Origin: CAYVXE01 sp964455375
GTDB taxonomy: Bacteria > Zhuqueibacterota > Zhuqueibacteria > Oceanimicrobiales > Oceanimicrobiaceae
Assembly: GCA_964455375.1 (NCBI GenBank)
Contig: CAYVXE010000112.1
Span: forward strand, 1-13,868
DNA length: 13,868 nt
Reading direction: 5' to 3'
Part shown: positions 1-8,279 of the stretch, in pieces
Numbering within the stretch: position 1 is the first letter of the stretch
Layout of the letters: each line of letters begins with the position of its first letter
Program-made: the position numbers and the translations under genes
Notes under the pieces: model-generated
What the model was told of the DNA's origin: nothing
Database searches by the model: none
What the model saw: the letters and a program-made list of their open reading frames with translations, nothing else

Positions 1-764
1 TTTGCAAAATAAGCGAGCTGCCGGAAATAATGGTAATGTTCAAAAATGGTAAGAGGGACTAACTTGCGAACACGTTTCTTTTGCATGCACAAAATAACAT
101 CCGACTGAGTCATGATTGCCGGGGATACGCGATTCTTTTGTAAAGCAGCGAGCATATTCTCCAGCAATTTTTCTTCACATAAATCGAGTAGCTCGCCGAC
201 AACCAAACCGATAAAATCGGTATCTTCCCCGGCTAATTGCAAGACCTTCCTGAATACCTGAACAATCTGACTTTTGACAGATTCGTTATGCAGAGCAATC
301 TGTACGAGTGCGGTACATGCAGCGAGGCGGGAAAATAAATTTCCTTTTTGGTTTAAAACAAACGCGGCTAATTTTTCACTTTTATTTTGACCCAAAAGAT
401 AAAAAATTTCCCACAGGTCTTCGGTTAAAATATCGTGCAGCCAAAAATCGAGGTTTTCCTGTTTTTGTGATAGAAAGGACAGCACAAGGTCCATTGATTT
501 TTCAGATTTTAACTGGGCTAAAAAGCAGAGGCAATGAATGGCCGTAAACCATTCTGTATTGGGATGCTTTTTTCGTAAATCAAGCTGCTGACTTTCATAC
601 AGGATTTCACTGAGAATGTCTTCGAAATAAGGAACTGCTTCCTCTCCACAAGCAAGAATTTCGCTAATTTGATCATCCTCAACCCAACAATCAATGCAGC
701 GCAATTCAGAAATTTTTTGCCGAATGTTATTTGACATCTCGTTTTTTTCTTCATGATCTCTCAT
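1..764 (-). CDS. DUF1186-like helical-repeat protein, partial (3' end beyond left edge)
   Basis: The minus-strand frame is open from an ATG at 764 to the window edge (254 codons, no stop), so the C-terminus is missing. The start is fixed by GGAGG at 769-773, four bases upstream. The protein is rich in paired amphipathic helices of HEAT type: EAVPYFEDILSEIL near residue 42, then AIHCLCFLAQLKSEKSMDLV, WLHDILTEDLWEIFYLLGQ and RLAACTALVQIA. The order (an xITEDL-like helix, a helix pair with conserved alanines, then a stretch like DTDFIGLVVGELLDL followed by LLENMLAALQKN) resembles my memory of DUF1186 proteins, which have no assigned function. Many DUF1186 proteins end in a SEC-C zinc motif; that part would lie outside the window. 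No signal peptide is visible, so it is probably cytoplasmic. It lies 264 bases downstream of tamB on the same strand and may be co-transcribed. The coding call is firm; the family call is from pattern memory. Confidence 0.75.
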   Translation of the reverse strand, partial: MRDHEEKNEMSNNIRQKISELRCIDCWVEDDQISEILACGEEAVPYFEDILSEILYESQQLDLRKKHPNTEWFTAIHCLCFLAQLKSEKSMDLVLSFLSQKQENLDFWLHDILTEDLWEIFYLLGQNKSEKLAAFVLNQKGNLFSRLAACTALVQIALHNESVKSQIVQVFRKVLQLAGEDTDFIGLVVGELLDLCEEKLLENMLAALQKNRVSPAIMTQSDVILCMQKKRVRKLVPLTIFEHYHYFRQLAYFA

Positions 765-1028
765 GTTACCTCCATGTCGGGAATTGCGAAATCAAACAGT
801 CTTAAAAACAGTGTCGAATGTCGTGAGGCGGCGCAAGCTGTAAAAAGGATATGCAGTGCATAAATGGTTTTCATCCCCTGAAACATATTAAATTCAAACA
901 CTTCCCGGTGAAATAATATCGTCAAAAATATACGCAACATCAAACAATTTTGCAGAAATTTCAAGCGTACTATTTTTAAGATAGGAACCGCAGAAAATGT
1001 AAAATTTATTCCTGGTGATGAAAGGACA

Positions 1029-4000
1029 TTACCATTCTATTTTCCAGATGACGTCCAGGGCTGAATTCCCCTGGCTTTCGGAAGATGCCTGCAGGAGTAG
1101 ATTAAAAAAGAGGATGCGCGGAAATTCATATTCAAGATCAACGGTCTGATTCCCTTGATCTCCGAAATCCTGGCTCACACTGACAAACACATCGGGTGTG
1201 AGGTACTTGCCAATGCGAACGCTCGAATCTTTCCAACTGTTGCCTTTTTCAATTTGGATCATATCCAGACGAAGCTGGTCGCCCAACTTTCCTGAAAGCT
1301 GCTTTAAAATTTGTCCGGTCAACGCACCTGTCGCCTGTTTGTCCAGACCCGTGCCGGACTGGCCGGACTTTTTTGCACTGCTCAAACCTTGAGACCCGCC
1401 AATCTGTCCCAACGGTGAATCGGCAAAGCGCTTGCCGAACAGGAGAATGGAAATAAGATCATTTTGCTCCACTTCATTTCCATCCAGAGTAAAACGAAAT
1501 TCCGGATAAAACAACGTTCCGGATATGATGACGTCAAATTCCTGTTTTTCGCGATCGGCACCATTGGAGCTTTCTAAAAAATAAGTAGCCTCTATGGAAA
1601 CTTCAGGGTTGTAGTCCGGGTTACCATCGAAAATCATTTCACCTTTTTTAATTTGAAAACGATTACCCAGAAGGGAATAAAAGCCGCGAATGGTTGAGAA
1701 AGAACCAAACAGAGCAATATCATCGGATTCTTTTACGGCTGCTAAATCACCTTCAATTTCTATATTGGCATCCCCACTGCGAATCCACGTGTTTCTTGGA
1801 AAAGTAAGAGAGAGTTCACCCTGTAGAGATTTATAAAATCTGGTTTCCGTAAATATTGTTTCCGCCCCTTTGATTTTTTTTTGAAACCGCACCGCTCCAG
1901 ACGAATCTTGTTTTATAGAATCGGGAGAGATAACAAAAAACGGTTTAGAGGTAAGATAAACGGCTTCATTTCCAAACCACTTTTCATAGAAAATAACGCA
2001 TTCTGTAACAGTCAAGTCCCCGGAAAATGTTGGAGACTGAATGCTGCCAGAGAGTTCGATATCTCCGTCAACTTTAGCCTTCATTTTCTTATTATTCATC
2101 ATCTGAAAATCATTTAAACGAAATTTTGCGTTAAATGCCTGGACTTCATCACTGGAGAGCGACAGGCTGCCATCGACGATTTTCAGACTACCATCACCGG
2201 AACGAAGACGAAAATCCCGGATGAGAACCTCTTTGTCATTTAAAAACAGAACCAGATTAATTTTCCGGTACTTTGTACCGATTTCCGGAACGTCCACCGC
2301 ACCGTTTATCAGGCGCAACGGGCCGACGCCGCGCAAATCACTCAGCGTATTGCTGATGACAATATCCCCAACAATTTTCCCATGAACATTTTCAATTCCC
2401 CTAATAAGCGGTTGTAAAAAAGACAGATCAATACCGTGGGTACTGACTTTCAAAACTAACTGGCGATCGTTGTAAATCGCATGTTGAAACGGAGAAAAAG
2501 ACAGATGCAGCGGAACATAACCACTGGTCTCAAACAAACTGTCTGACTCGGTTTTAGATAGCACACCGTTCCAGAGAAATTTTTCATCGTCGAACCCAAA
2601 ATTACCCCTTATCTTTTTGTAGGTCACATGATAACTATGCCCATTGTTGACATCAAATTCTACATCCAATTTGGGGCGACTGAACTGCCCGGTAAACAAA
2701 AGTTTCAAATTCAAATCACCGCCAATGTCTGCATCCATACCCATACGTCTTCGTAAGGTGTCAAGATTCAGGTGCGACAAATCGATTTGGAAGTGATTCT
2801 CTGCCAGCGGGTCGAGACGCCCGGAAAACGACAACTTCTGCGCATCGGAGTACAAGTCAAAACCCGTAACCTCATAGGATGTATTTCTCATTTTAATCAT
2901 CGTTGGCGTCTGCCCTTTTTCCCAAATGAGTTGTTTATATTGAAGCCCAAGGTCGCTGATTTCAATGGATGTTTCCTCTGGTTGCAGTTTTACAATCCCG
3001 GCAGTTTTAAAAGAATACTCTGTGCCATTCAAAAGGTTGACATCAAAGTCTGCGCTTGAATCCGCATAATCAATGGCAACCAGCGCTTTCGTTAATTGAA
3101 AAGACGATGCGCGCAAACGCTCAGCTTTCCCCCTAAATGAAAACCGCTGCCGGTCAGAATAAATCACGCCGGTTGCGGTTCCTGAAAATTGGCCAACCTG
3201 AGCATCCCGGTTTCCAAAGTGAGAAAAAGTAAAGTTTGTTTTGACGTTTAATGAATCCGCAGGACCAGTCACGCTGCCGTGAAAGCTGCCGCTTCCGGAC
3301 AGAGAATCCACAGGCAAAACGGGCGACAGAACGGAAACATCGTCGAAATCCGCATCGACAGTCAAAGCATTTTCGCCATGAACAGAAAGATGGCCATTTG
3401 CATGCAACGTCCCCAGCGGAGAAACGATTTTGAAGCGATGAACATCCAACCTTTCATCTGCAAACGTCCACTGAATCGCTGCCGAATCAATCGGAACATG
3501 GTTCAGAGATGATGGCAAGAGCCTTAGATCCAACTGCCCATTCATGGTCTTTAAATCAGTGCCGCTTCCTCTCAGCGCAAAGGCAACATTCACATCGCTA
3601 CGAATATTTTGCGCATTGGAAAATCGACTGAGGTCAAAGCGATGCACCGTCCCGTTCGCGGCATAATGCAAACCGGCTTCCCGTGGCAGGAAATTTAGAT
3701 TTCCCTGCAACGCAAACTTTGCGCCTTCAACAACTGCATCGAGCTGAACAGACAAAGAATCGTCCAAAATAGCGCCGTGCATTTGCATGGAATTTATTTT
3801 CTTTGCAGCCACAACGCTGCTGTCCACCTGCAAACTAAACTTTGCACGCATCTTTTCCGGATCTGTCCCTTTGCCATCCACAGCAAAGGTCAGATTCAAA
3901 TCGGTGGTCAGCGAGGAGTCGTGCAGACTTTCGTAGAGGTTTAAATTTCTTACCTGACCCTGCAAGTGATACCCGTATGGTTTCGTCGCTACATGAACAT

Positions 4001-4925
4001 TTCCCCACAGGCGAACAACGGATTGCCCGCTTTGCAGATTGCAATTTAGCGTCAAATCATCCAAACGCCCCCGGGTTTCAATGTTGATTCTGGGCGTACC
4101 GTAGAATTCGAAACTTGGTAAAAACCGGCGAACCTCACTTAAATCCACCGGTGCACCCTTCAACAACAAATTCAGTGTTTTCGGTTTCTTATTGATGAAA
4201 TCGATGTTTGAAGATACCTTTGATGACCCGGTTTGGATGGACAGGTCCTTCAGGTGTGTCTCCTCCTGATTTGACTCAAATGCCGTTTTGGACACAGAAA
4301 AGGAAAAATCGGGATTTTCGGTTTGAAATGAAAATTGCTCCAGCGCCAGATTCAGAATATCATCAAACATAAAAAAGGAGAAATCCAAATTTAATCGGGA
4401 TATTTTTTCAGGCAAAACAATGGCTGTTTTTGGTGCCCGCTGAATTTGTGCGGAACCGGCAACAATTTTACATTTTTCCAGTGAAATCCCCCAATCAAAC
4501 ACCGAACTGCTATCGGGGATTCCGGCTTTTTCATGCGGTTTAGCTGATAACATGCGCTGAAAGTTCCAGGATGAATCTGCTTTCTGATCCAAAAAAACCA
4601 CAGGTTGTTCCACCAAAATCTGTTGAATCTCTATTTTTTTTAGCAATAAAGCCATAGGGCGATATTGCAGCAGCACCCGTTTGACGGTAAAAAATTTCTT
4701 TTTATCGATCGTCCAGACCAGGTCTTCAATTTGCAGGAATGAATACAAATTTCCCCGCAACTTTTTTATCTCCAGATGGGTTTGTGTGGAGGCCTCAACA
4801 TAAGCAATCACCCTGTTTTTCAACCACGACTTAAAAAGAGGTGTTTGCGAAAAAATGACCAGCAGCACCAACAGAACAACCGTGCTGAAGAAAATGAGCG
4901 TTGTAATTTTTCGCATTTTTTTCAT
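1029..4925 (-). CDS. tamB: TamB, inner-membrane-anchored translocation and assembly module subunit
   Basis: This 1298-residue protein is close to the size of E. coli TamB (about 1260). It has a short basic N-terminus, one transmembrane anchor at about residues 7-25 (TLIFFSTVVLLVLLVIF), then an AsmA-like start and more than a thousand residues of alternating polar/apolar beta-strand repeats. The last ~350 residues match the conserved TamB/DUF490 C-terminal domain, including LISILLFGKRF, a Gly/Ser-rich linker, the VRIGKYLTPDVFVSVSQDF segment and a final IWKIEW. In the known family this domain meets the Omp85 partner, while the beta-helix groove spans the periplasm and has been linked to outer-membrane protein insertion and phospholipid transport. 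The start ATG shares a base with the stop of the upstream Omp85 gene (TAATG), and no good SD precedes it, so reinitiation coupling is likely. Codon 4 is a second possible ATG. Confidence 0.93.
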   Translation of the reverse strand: MKKMRKITTLIFFSTVVLLVLLVIFSQTPLFKSWLKNRVIAYVEASTQTHLEIKKLRGNLYSFLQIEDLVWTIDKKKFFTVKRVLLQYRPMALLLKKIEIQQILVEQPVVFLDQKADSSWNFQRMLSAKPHEKAGIPDSSSVFDWGISLEKCKIVAGSAQIQRAPKTAIVLPEKISRLNLDFSFFMFDDILNLALEQFSFQTENPDFSFSVSKTAFESNQEETHLKDLSIQTGSSKVSSNIDFINKKPKTLNLLLKGAPVDLSEVRRFLPSFEFYGTPRINIETRGRLDDLTLNCNLQSGQSVVRLWGNVHVATKPYGYHLQGQVRNLNLYESLHDSSLTTDLNLTFAVDGKGTDPEKMRAKFSLQVDSSVVAAKKINSMQMHGAILDDSLSVQLDAVVEGAKFALQGNLNFLPREAGLHYAANGTVHRFDLSRFSNAQNIRSDVNVAFALRGSGTDLKTMNGQLDLRLLPSSLNHVPIDSAAIQWTFADERLDVHRFKIVSPLGTLHANGHLSVHGENALTVDADFDDVSVLSPVLPVDSLSGSGSFHGSVTGPADSLNVKTNFTFSHFGNRDAQVGQFSGTATGVIYSDRQRFSFRGKAERLRASSFQLTKALVAIDYADSSADFDVNLLNGTEYSFKTAGIVKLQPEETSIEISDLGLQYKQLIWEKGQTPTMIKMRNTSYEVTGFDLYSDAQKLSFSGRLDPLAENHFQIDLSHLNLDTLRRRMGMDADIGGDLNLKLLFTGQFSRPKLDVEFDVNNGHSYHVTYKKIRGNFGFDDEKFLWNGVLSKTESDSLFETSGYVPLHLSFSPFQHAIYNDRQLVLKVSTHGIDLSFLQPLIRGIENVHGKIVGDIVISNTLSDLRGVGPLRLINGAVDVPEIGTKYRKINLVLFLNDKEVLIRDFRLRSGDGSLKIVDGSLSLSSDEVQAFNAKFRLNDFQMMNNKKMKAKVDGDIELSGSIQSPTFSGDLTVTECVIFYEKWFGNEAVYLTSKPFFVISPDSIKQDSSGAVRFQKKIKGAETIFTETRFYKSLQGELSLTFPRNTWIRSGDANIEIEGDLAAVKESDDIALFGSFSTIRGFYSLLGNRFQIKKGEMIFDGNPDYNPEVSIEATYFLESSNGADREKQEFDVIISGTLFYPEFRFTLDGNEVEQNDLISILLFGKRFADSPLGQIGGSQGLSSAKKSGQSGTGLDKQATGALTGQILKQLSGKLGDQLRLDMIQIEKGNSWKDSSVRIGKYLTPDVFVSVSQDFGDQGNQTVDLEYEFPRILFFNLLLQASSESQGNSALDVIWKIEW

Positions 4926-6775
4926 TAGAACGCATGTCCTATGCTAAAATGAATTTGCCACCGTTGCGTGTCCTGAGTCTGTTCGTTTAACTTCCATGCA
5001 AAATCGATTCGCATCGGCCCTACCACCGTATTGTAACGAATTCCACTGCCTAACGAGTAATGTAGATCGGTGAGATCGAATCCGTCAAAATCGCGCCAGA
5101 CATTACCGAAATCCAGGAATGAGGCGGCGGAAAAATTTTTAAAAAGCGGATAGCGTAATTCGAGGTTTGTTTCCAAAACACTGTTACCTCCGATGGGAGT
5201 GAATACCCGGATGCCACTGCTATCCACGACACTCACAGCCGGACCCAGACGTTGTCTCGCCCAACCTCTAATGGATATACTCCCTCCGGAAAAAAACCTT
5301 TCCTCAATTGGCGTTGTACTCTTACCGGTTGAGCCCATAGAACCGAGCATGACGCGGGCAGCAAAAACAACCCCTTTGCTCACCTTTCTAAAAATTCGTC
5401 GATCCAGGGAAATTTTTCGGTACTTACGCGGCGCCCGCAGAAACTGACCTGAGTTTTCAATGATAACGGTGGTTATGCCACCGCTCGTTGGCGTAAGCAA
5501 CTGATCCGTGCCGTTTCTCCTAAACCCAAGCCGGATGATGGATTTATTGTACAAATCCTCCAACTTTGTAGTAATATCCTTCACATCCGCCTTGGTCTCA
5601 ATGGTATCACGTTCAAAAATAGTCGTTAAAAACAAGTTTTCTTTTGGATTCAGTTGCCGGTTTACGGTCGTTTCTATACCGATTCGCCTCGCTTTAAAAC
5701 TCTTCTCGTCTTGCTTGACAAAAAATGGTTTTAACAGCAAATCATTTTTATTACCCAGAAAATAGGGTTGGCTCAATTGCAATTCTACTCTAACAGGCAA
5801 CAAACGGGTGGAATGCTTAATTTGAGCGCGCAAAATACGCGCCCCTCCTAAGAAATTGCGGTGACGCCATTGTGCTGAAACACGAAATGCCTCTTCGGAG
5901 CCGTATCCCAGCCCGAATTTCAATGTTCTGAGAGAAGATTCTTTTACCCGTACATTAATGGGAATATTCACAGGCGTACTATCTAAAACTGTTGTCTTCA
6001 TGCTGACAAATCGAAAAAGCTCTAATCGATAAACCTGTCTTTGCGCAGAAACCAATTTTTTTCTTGAAAACGGTTCACCTGTCCGGAACCCCAACCCTCT
6101 GCGGATAGCTTTTGATGAAACATGCCGGTTACCTTCAAAAGATATATCACCAAAAAAACTGTAGGGACCCGTTTGCAAAATCCACTCCAAATCTGCATGA
6201 TGATTTTTTTTGTGAATGACCGGTTTCACCTGTACCTGAACGTAAGGAAATCCATGGTCACCGAATTCTTGCATCAGGTTATTATAATCCTTTCGCAAAT
6301 CTTCTTCCCGGTAACGTTTCCCACTTTTTAAAACCACCTTTTTATCTAATTTGCGTACGGGGATATGGTACATTGAACTATCGGTATAAATGAACGTGAC
6401 GTTCCGCACCGTGGTTGCAGACCCCTCCTTTATAAAAACAACAAGTTTCACCTTGTCATTATTCTTGTTTTTATGCACCTCATAGTTCGTGACCTTTGCC
6501 TCAAGATACCCTTCCTGATAATATAATTTTTCGATTCGCAACAAATCATTTAAAAAAACTTCTTCGTCATAAAAGGGCTCTTTTGTCCAAGGGGTTAAGC
6601 GAGAATGCCAGCTATTTGCTCTGGTTTCAATAGCGGATTTAATTTTCCCGTCTGAAAGTTTGTGATTACCACGAATGTCAATACCTGAAACACGCAGGGT
6701 CTGACTGCGGAGAGGTGAAATTCCTGAGACAAGAATGATAAAAATTATTTGATTAATAAAGAAATTGCGGCTCAC
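4925..6775 (-). CDS. tamA: Omp85-family outer-membrane protein, TamA-like
   Basis: A 616-residue outer-membrane beta-barrel protein. A signal peptide covers about residues 1-25 (NQIIFIILVSGISPLRSQ). Three POTRA domains follow: about 26-118 (begins VSGIDIRGNHKLSDGKI), about 119-204, and about 205-281 (begins FFGDISFEGNRHVSSKAI). The barrel runs from about residue 285. The diagnostic Omp85 loop-6 motif is present as SIRGWARQRLGP with R503-G504, and the chain ends in the aromatic IHFSIGHAF, a C-terminal outer-membrane signal. Three POTRA domains, the modest length and the overlapping tamB favour TamA over BamA, which usually has five POTRA domains. The start is GTG at 6775, with no clear SD; a stop lies 13 codons upstream in frame, with no better initiator between. 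Role: insertion of outer-membrane proteins together with TamB. Confidence 0.92.
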   Translation of the reverse strand: MSRNFFINQIIFIILVSGISPLRSQTLRVSGIDIRGNHKLSDGKIKSAIETRANSWHSRLTPWTKEPFYDEEVFLNDLLRIEKLYYQEGYLEAKVTNYEVHKNKNNDKVKLVVFIKEGSATTVRNVTFIYTDSSMYHIPVRKLDKKVVLKSGKRYREEDLRKDYNNLMQEFGDHGFPYVQVQVKPVIHKKNHHADLEWILQTGPYSFFGDISFEGNRHVSSKAIRRGLGFRTGEPFSRKKLVSAQRQVYRLELFRFVSMKTTVLDSTPVNIPINVRVKESSLRTLKFGLGYGSEEAFRVSAQWRHRNFLGGARILRAQIKHSTRLLPVRVELQLSQPYFLGNKNDLLLKPFFVKQDEKSFKARRIGIETTVNRQLNPKENLFLTTIFERDTIETKADVKDITTKLEDLYNKSIIRLGFRRNGTDQLLTPTSGGITTVIIENSGQFLRAPRKYRKISLDRRIFRKVSKGVVFAARVMLGSMGSTGKSTTPIEERFFSGGSISIRGWARQRLGPAVSVVDSSGIRVFTPIGGNSVLETNLELRYPLFKNFSAASFLDFGNVWRDFDGFDLTDLHYSLGSGIRYNTVVGPMRIDFAWKLNEQTQDTQRWQIHFSIGHAF

Positions 6776-6855
6776 AGAACGATAGTTTTTTTGAAAGAAA
6801 CGTAAGTAATTTCAACAAACCGAGAGAAGAAAATCCGACTATAAAATATGTTCTA

Positions 6856-6884
6856 ATTCTAAGAAAACATGACTTAATAAGCAA
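6856..6884 (-). promoter_or_regulatory. Putative sigma70-type promoter for tamA-tamB
   Basis: On the minus strand TTGCTT (6879-6884) and TAGAAT (6856-6861) are separated by exactly 17 bases. Transcription would start near 6849, leaving a leader of about 73 bases before the GTG of tamA. This rests on consensus match and position only; the region is AT-rich, so chance matches are possible. Confidence 0.4.
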
Positions 6885-6978
6885 CATCTTTTTATATTTC
6901 CCAAAGCGTGACAACTTTGCGCTCATGTTTCTTTTCGATAAAACTTGCATCGAAATAGTTTTTATTTTATCTTACGCC

Positions 6979-7007
6979 TTGCTCAATGATTGTTACTAAA
7001 ATATAAA
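6979..7007 (+). promoter_or_regulatory. Putative sigma70-type promoter for the FKBP lipoprotein gene
   Basis: TTGCTC (6979-6984) and TATAAA (7002-7007) are 17 bases apart. A start near 7014 would give a very short leader of about 16 bases that begins at the SD sequence. It is divergent from the tamA promoter in the same 254-base gap. Support is consensus only, in AT-rich sequence. Confidence 0.33.
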
Positions 7008-7029
7008 ACTCTTGAAAGGAGCTATTTCT

Positions 7030-7731
7030 ATGAAAAAGATTGTACCACCATTAATGAGTCTGATGATAATATTGGGGCTGTTTGGCTGCAACACGCAACA
7101 TCGAAAATCTTCCCTCGCCGAAGGAAAAGAGAAAACCAGTTATGCACTTGGTCTTAATATTGGCTCTTCTCTAAACCAACTCGATACAGATATTGACCTT
7201 GACATTCTTTTTCAGGCGATGCGGGATACCATGGAAAGTCGTGGCGTTCTGATGAATCAAACTGAATTCAGAAAAGTCCTAACGGATTTTCAAAATGAAG
7301 TTCGCCTGTCCAGAAACAAAAAACGGCAGGAAAAAACCACAGAAAACCTGAAAAAAAGCAAAGAGTTCCTCGCTCAAAACAAAGAAAAAGAAGGCGTCAT
7401 CACGACGGCAAGCGGATTGCAATACAAAATCATCAAACAAGGCAATGGACCAAAACCAAAAGCCTCAGACAAAGTAAAAGTTAACTACCGCGGTACCACC
7501 ATTGACGGAAAAGAATTTGACAGTTCTTACAAACGCGGAAAACCTGCAACATTTGGTATAAAAGGAGTTATCAAAGGGTGGACAGAAGCTTTGCTGCTCA
7601 TGAACGTCGGCAGTAAATATGAATTGTACATTCCTGCTGACTTAGCTTATGGCGCCAACGGCTCAGGACCCAATATCGGTCCTAACGAGGCGCTTATTTT
7701 CGAAGTCGAGTTACTTGATATTGTAAAATAA
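7030..7731 (+). CDS. Lipoprotein FKBP-type peptidyl-prolyl cis-trans isomerase (Mip/FkpA-like)
   Basis: A 233-residue envelope folding factor that catalyses cis-trans isomerisation of prolyl bonds. The N-terminus is a lipoprotein signal with lipobox LFGC (Cys20); Asn at +2 does not suggest inner-membrane retention. Residues about 35-110 form the helical FKBP_N dimerisation domain (KTSYALGLNIGSSLNQ onward), with a lysine-rich helical linker to about 125. The FKBP domain (about 128-233) keeps the expected active-site residues: Y153 (VNYRG), F163 and D164 (EFDSS), V180-I181, W184 (GVIKGW), Y207 (AYG) and F224 in the closing LIFEVELLDI. The start is ATG 7030 because GAAAGGAG (7014-7021) sits eight bases upstream; a TTG at 7012 in the same frame overlaps that SD and is unlikely. 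It is divergent from tamA, in an envelope-biogenesis setting, and probably helps periplasmic folding of outer-membrane proteins. The native substrate is not deducible. Confidence 0.94.
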   Translation: MKKIVPPLMSLMIILGLFGCNTQHRKSSLAEGKEKTSYALGLNIGSSLNQLDTDIDLDILFQAMRDTMESRGVLMNQTEFRKVLTDFQNEVRLSRNKKRQEKTTENLKKSKEFLAQNKEKEGVITTASGLQYKIIKQGNGPKPKASDKVKVNYRGTTIDGKEFDSSYKRGKPATFGIKGVIKGWTEALLLMNVGSKYELYIPADLAYGANGSGPNIGPNEALIFEVELLDIVK

Positions 7732-7742
7732 CTCAAAAAAAT

Positions 7743-7808
7743 TGCCGGCAGGTCTCTGAAGCAGAAAACACTCAGGAAACATCTTCATGCTTTGGATAGC
7801 TGCCGGTA
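7743..7808 (+). repeat. Long imperfect stem downstream of the FKBP gene
   Basis: TGCCGGCAG (7743-7751) can pair with CTGCCGGTA (7800-7808), nine pairs including one G-U. Inside it GAAGCA can pair with TGCTTT, giving a nested stem. It begins 12 bases after the FKBP stop codon. It is not followed by a T-run, so it is not a standard intrinsic terminator; it may be a 3' end structure or chance. Confidence 0.35.
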
Positions 7809-8088
7809 TTTCTACCTACGCGGGACACCTCTCTTTTATTAATACCATATCACGATAACCCACAGAATTTACCGCGATCAAAATATTCTGAGAAAAAACT
7901 TGCAATTTATATAAACTTTCTATAACATTATTATCAATACATTTATTCCACTCTTACAATTTTTTTAAAAAAACCTGTATCTAAATTTGTTGTTTAATAT
8001 TTCAGAGATGTTAGGCTGCATCTAAAACAACATCCTATTTAGAAAAGGTGTTTTATAAATTGCACTTTCATGAGTGTATGACCTTTCA

Positions 8089-8106
8089 AATTACAGCACT
8101 GTAATT
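8089..8106. promoter_or_regulatory. 18-bp interrupted palindrome, putative operator
   Basis: AATTACAG and CTGTAATT are perfect inverted 8-base arms around the two bases CA. It lies 173 bases before the receptor start codon and four bases before the tandem repeats. The symmetry suits a dimeric transcription factor. It does not match the Fur box, and I cannot name a regulator. Confidence 0.45.
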
Positions 8107-8110
8107 AACG

Positions 8111-8144
8111 TGAACCTATCGTTCACATGAACCTATGAATCACA
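8111..8144. repeat. Two tandem 17-base repeats, putative regulator binding array
   Basis: TGAACCTATCGTTCACA (8111-8127) is followed directly by TGAACCTATGAATCACA (8128-8144); 14 of 17 bases agree. The first copy with its preceding G also contains the inverted repeat GTGAAC-N5-GTTCAC (8110-8126). A third GTGAAC occurs at 8157-8162. The position between a palindrome and the receptor gene suggests a regulatory site on DNA or in the leader RNA. Confidence 0.5.
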
Positions 8145-8163
8145 GAATAAATCAATGTGAACA

Positions 8164-8172
8164 GAAAGGAGG
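8164..8172 (+). promoter_or_regulatory. Orphan Shine-Dalgarno sequence GAAAGGAGG in the leader
   Basis: This strong SD lies 107 bases upstream of the real receptor start and has no ATG, GTG or TTG at a usable distance; the next in-frame possibilities are ACG at 8177 and ATT at 8185, the latter followed directly by TAA. The same 9-mer occurs in the leader of the second receptor. It is identical to the STAB-SD core known from Bacillus thuringiensis cry3A mRNA, where ribosome binding without translation protects the 5' end of the message. Function here is inference. Confidence 0.4.
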
Positions 8173-8279
8173 GGCAACGAAACCATTTAACCAAATTTTT
8201 TTCTATCTCCCATGTGAAAAAAAATTGGGTATTTATTCTGTTACTTTTTTTACTAATACTAATGAAGGAGGATATTCTG

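Larger units (their letters stand above)
7732..8279 (+). other. Gene-free region and leader of the first TonB-dependent receptor
   Basis: These 548 bases hold no convincing gene. From left to right I see a long imperfect stem (7743-7808), AT-rich sequence with one weak promoter-like pair (TTGCAA 7900-7905 and TAACAT 7923-7928, 17 apart), a small hairpin AGATG/CATCT (8006-8023), an AT-rich bulged stem TAAAACA/TGTTTTA (8023-8055), the palindrome and tandem repeats listed separately, and an orphan SD. No cobalamin, TPP or other riboswitch core that I know is recognisable. Transcription probably starts within this stretch, but its start site cannot be fixed from sequence. Confidence 0.5.

Noticed and set aside
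761..964. Minus-strand 67-codon frame whose stop overlaps the DUF1186 start (ATGA)
   Set aside because: It starts at TTG with no SD and has no recognisable motif; the overlap is attractive but the DUF1186 gene has its own SD.
4925..6775. Assignment of the Omp85 gene as BamA
   Set aside because: Only three POTRA domains fit in the N-terminal part and the gene overlaps tamB, both favouring TamA.
6753..6950. Minus-strand 65-codon frame overlapping the start of tamA
   Set aside because: It covers the tamA promoter-like sequence, is lysine/leucine-rich low-information sequence, and lies out of frame with tamA.
7732..8279. Riboswitch such as cobalamin or TPP in the receptor leader
   Set aside because: I found none of the conserved core strings of these riboswitches; the structures seen are short and AT-rich.
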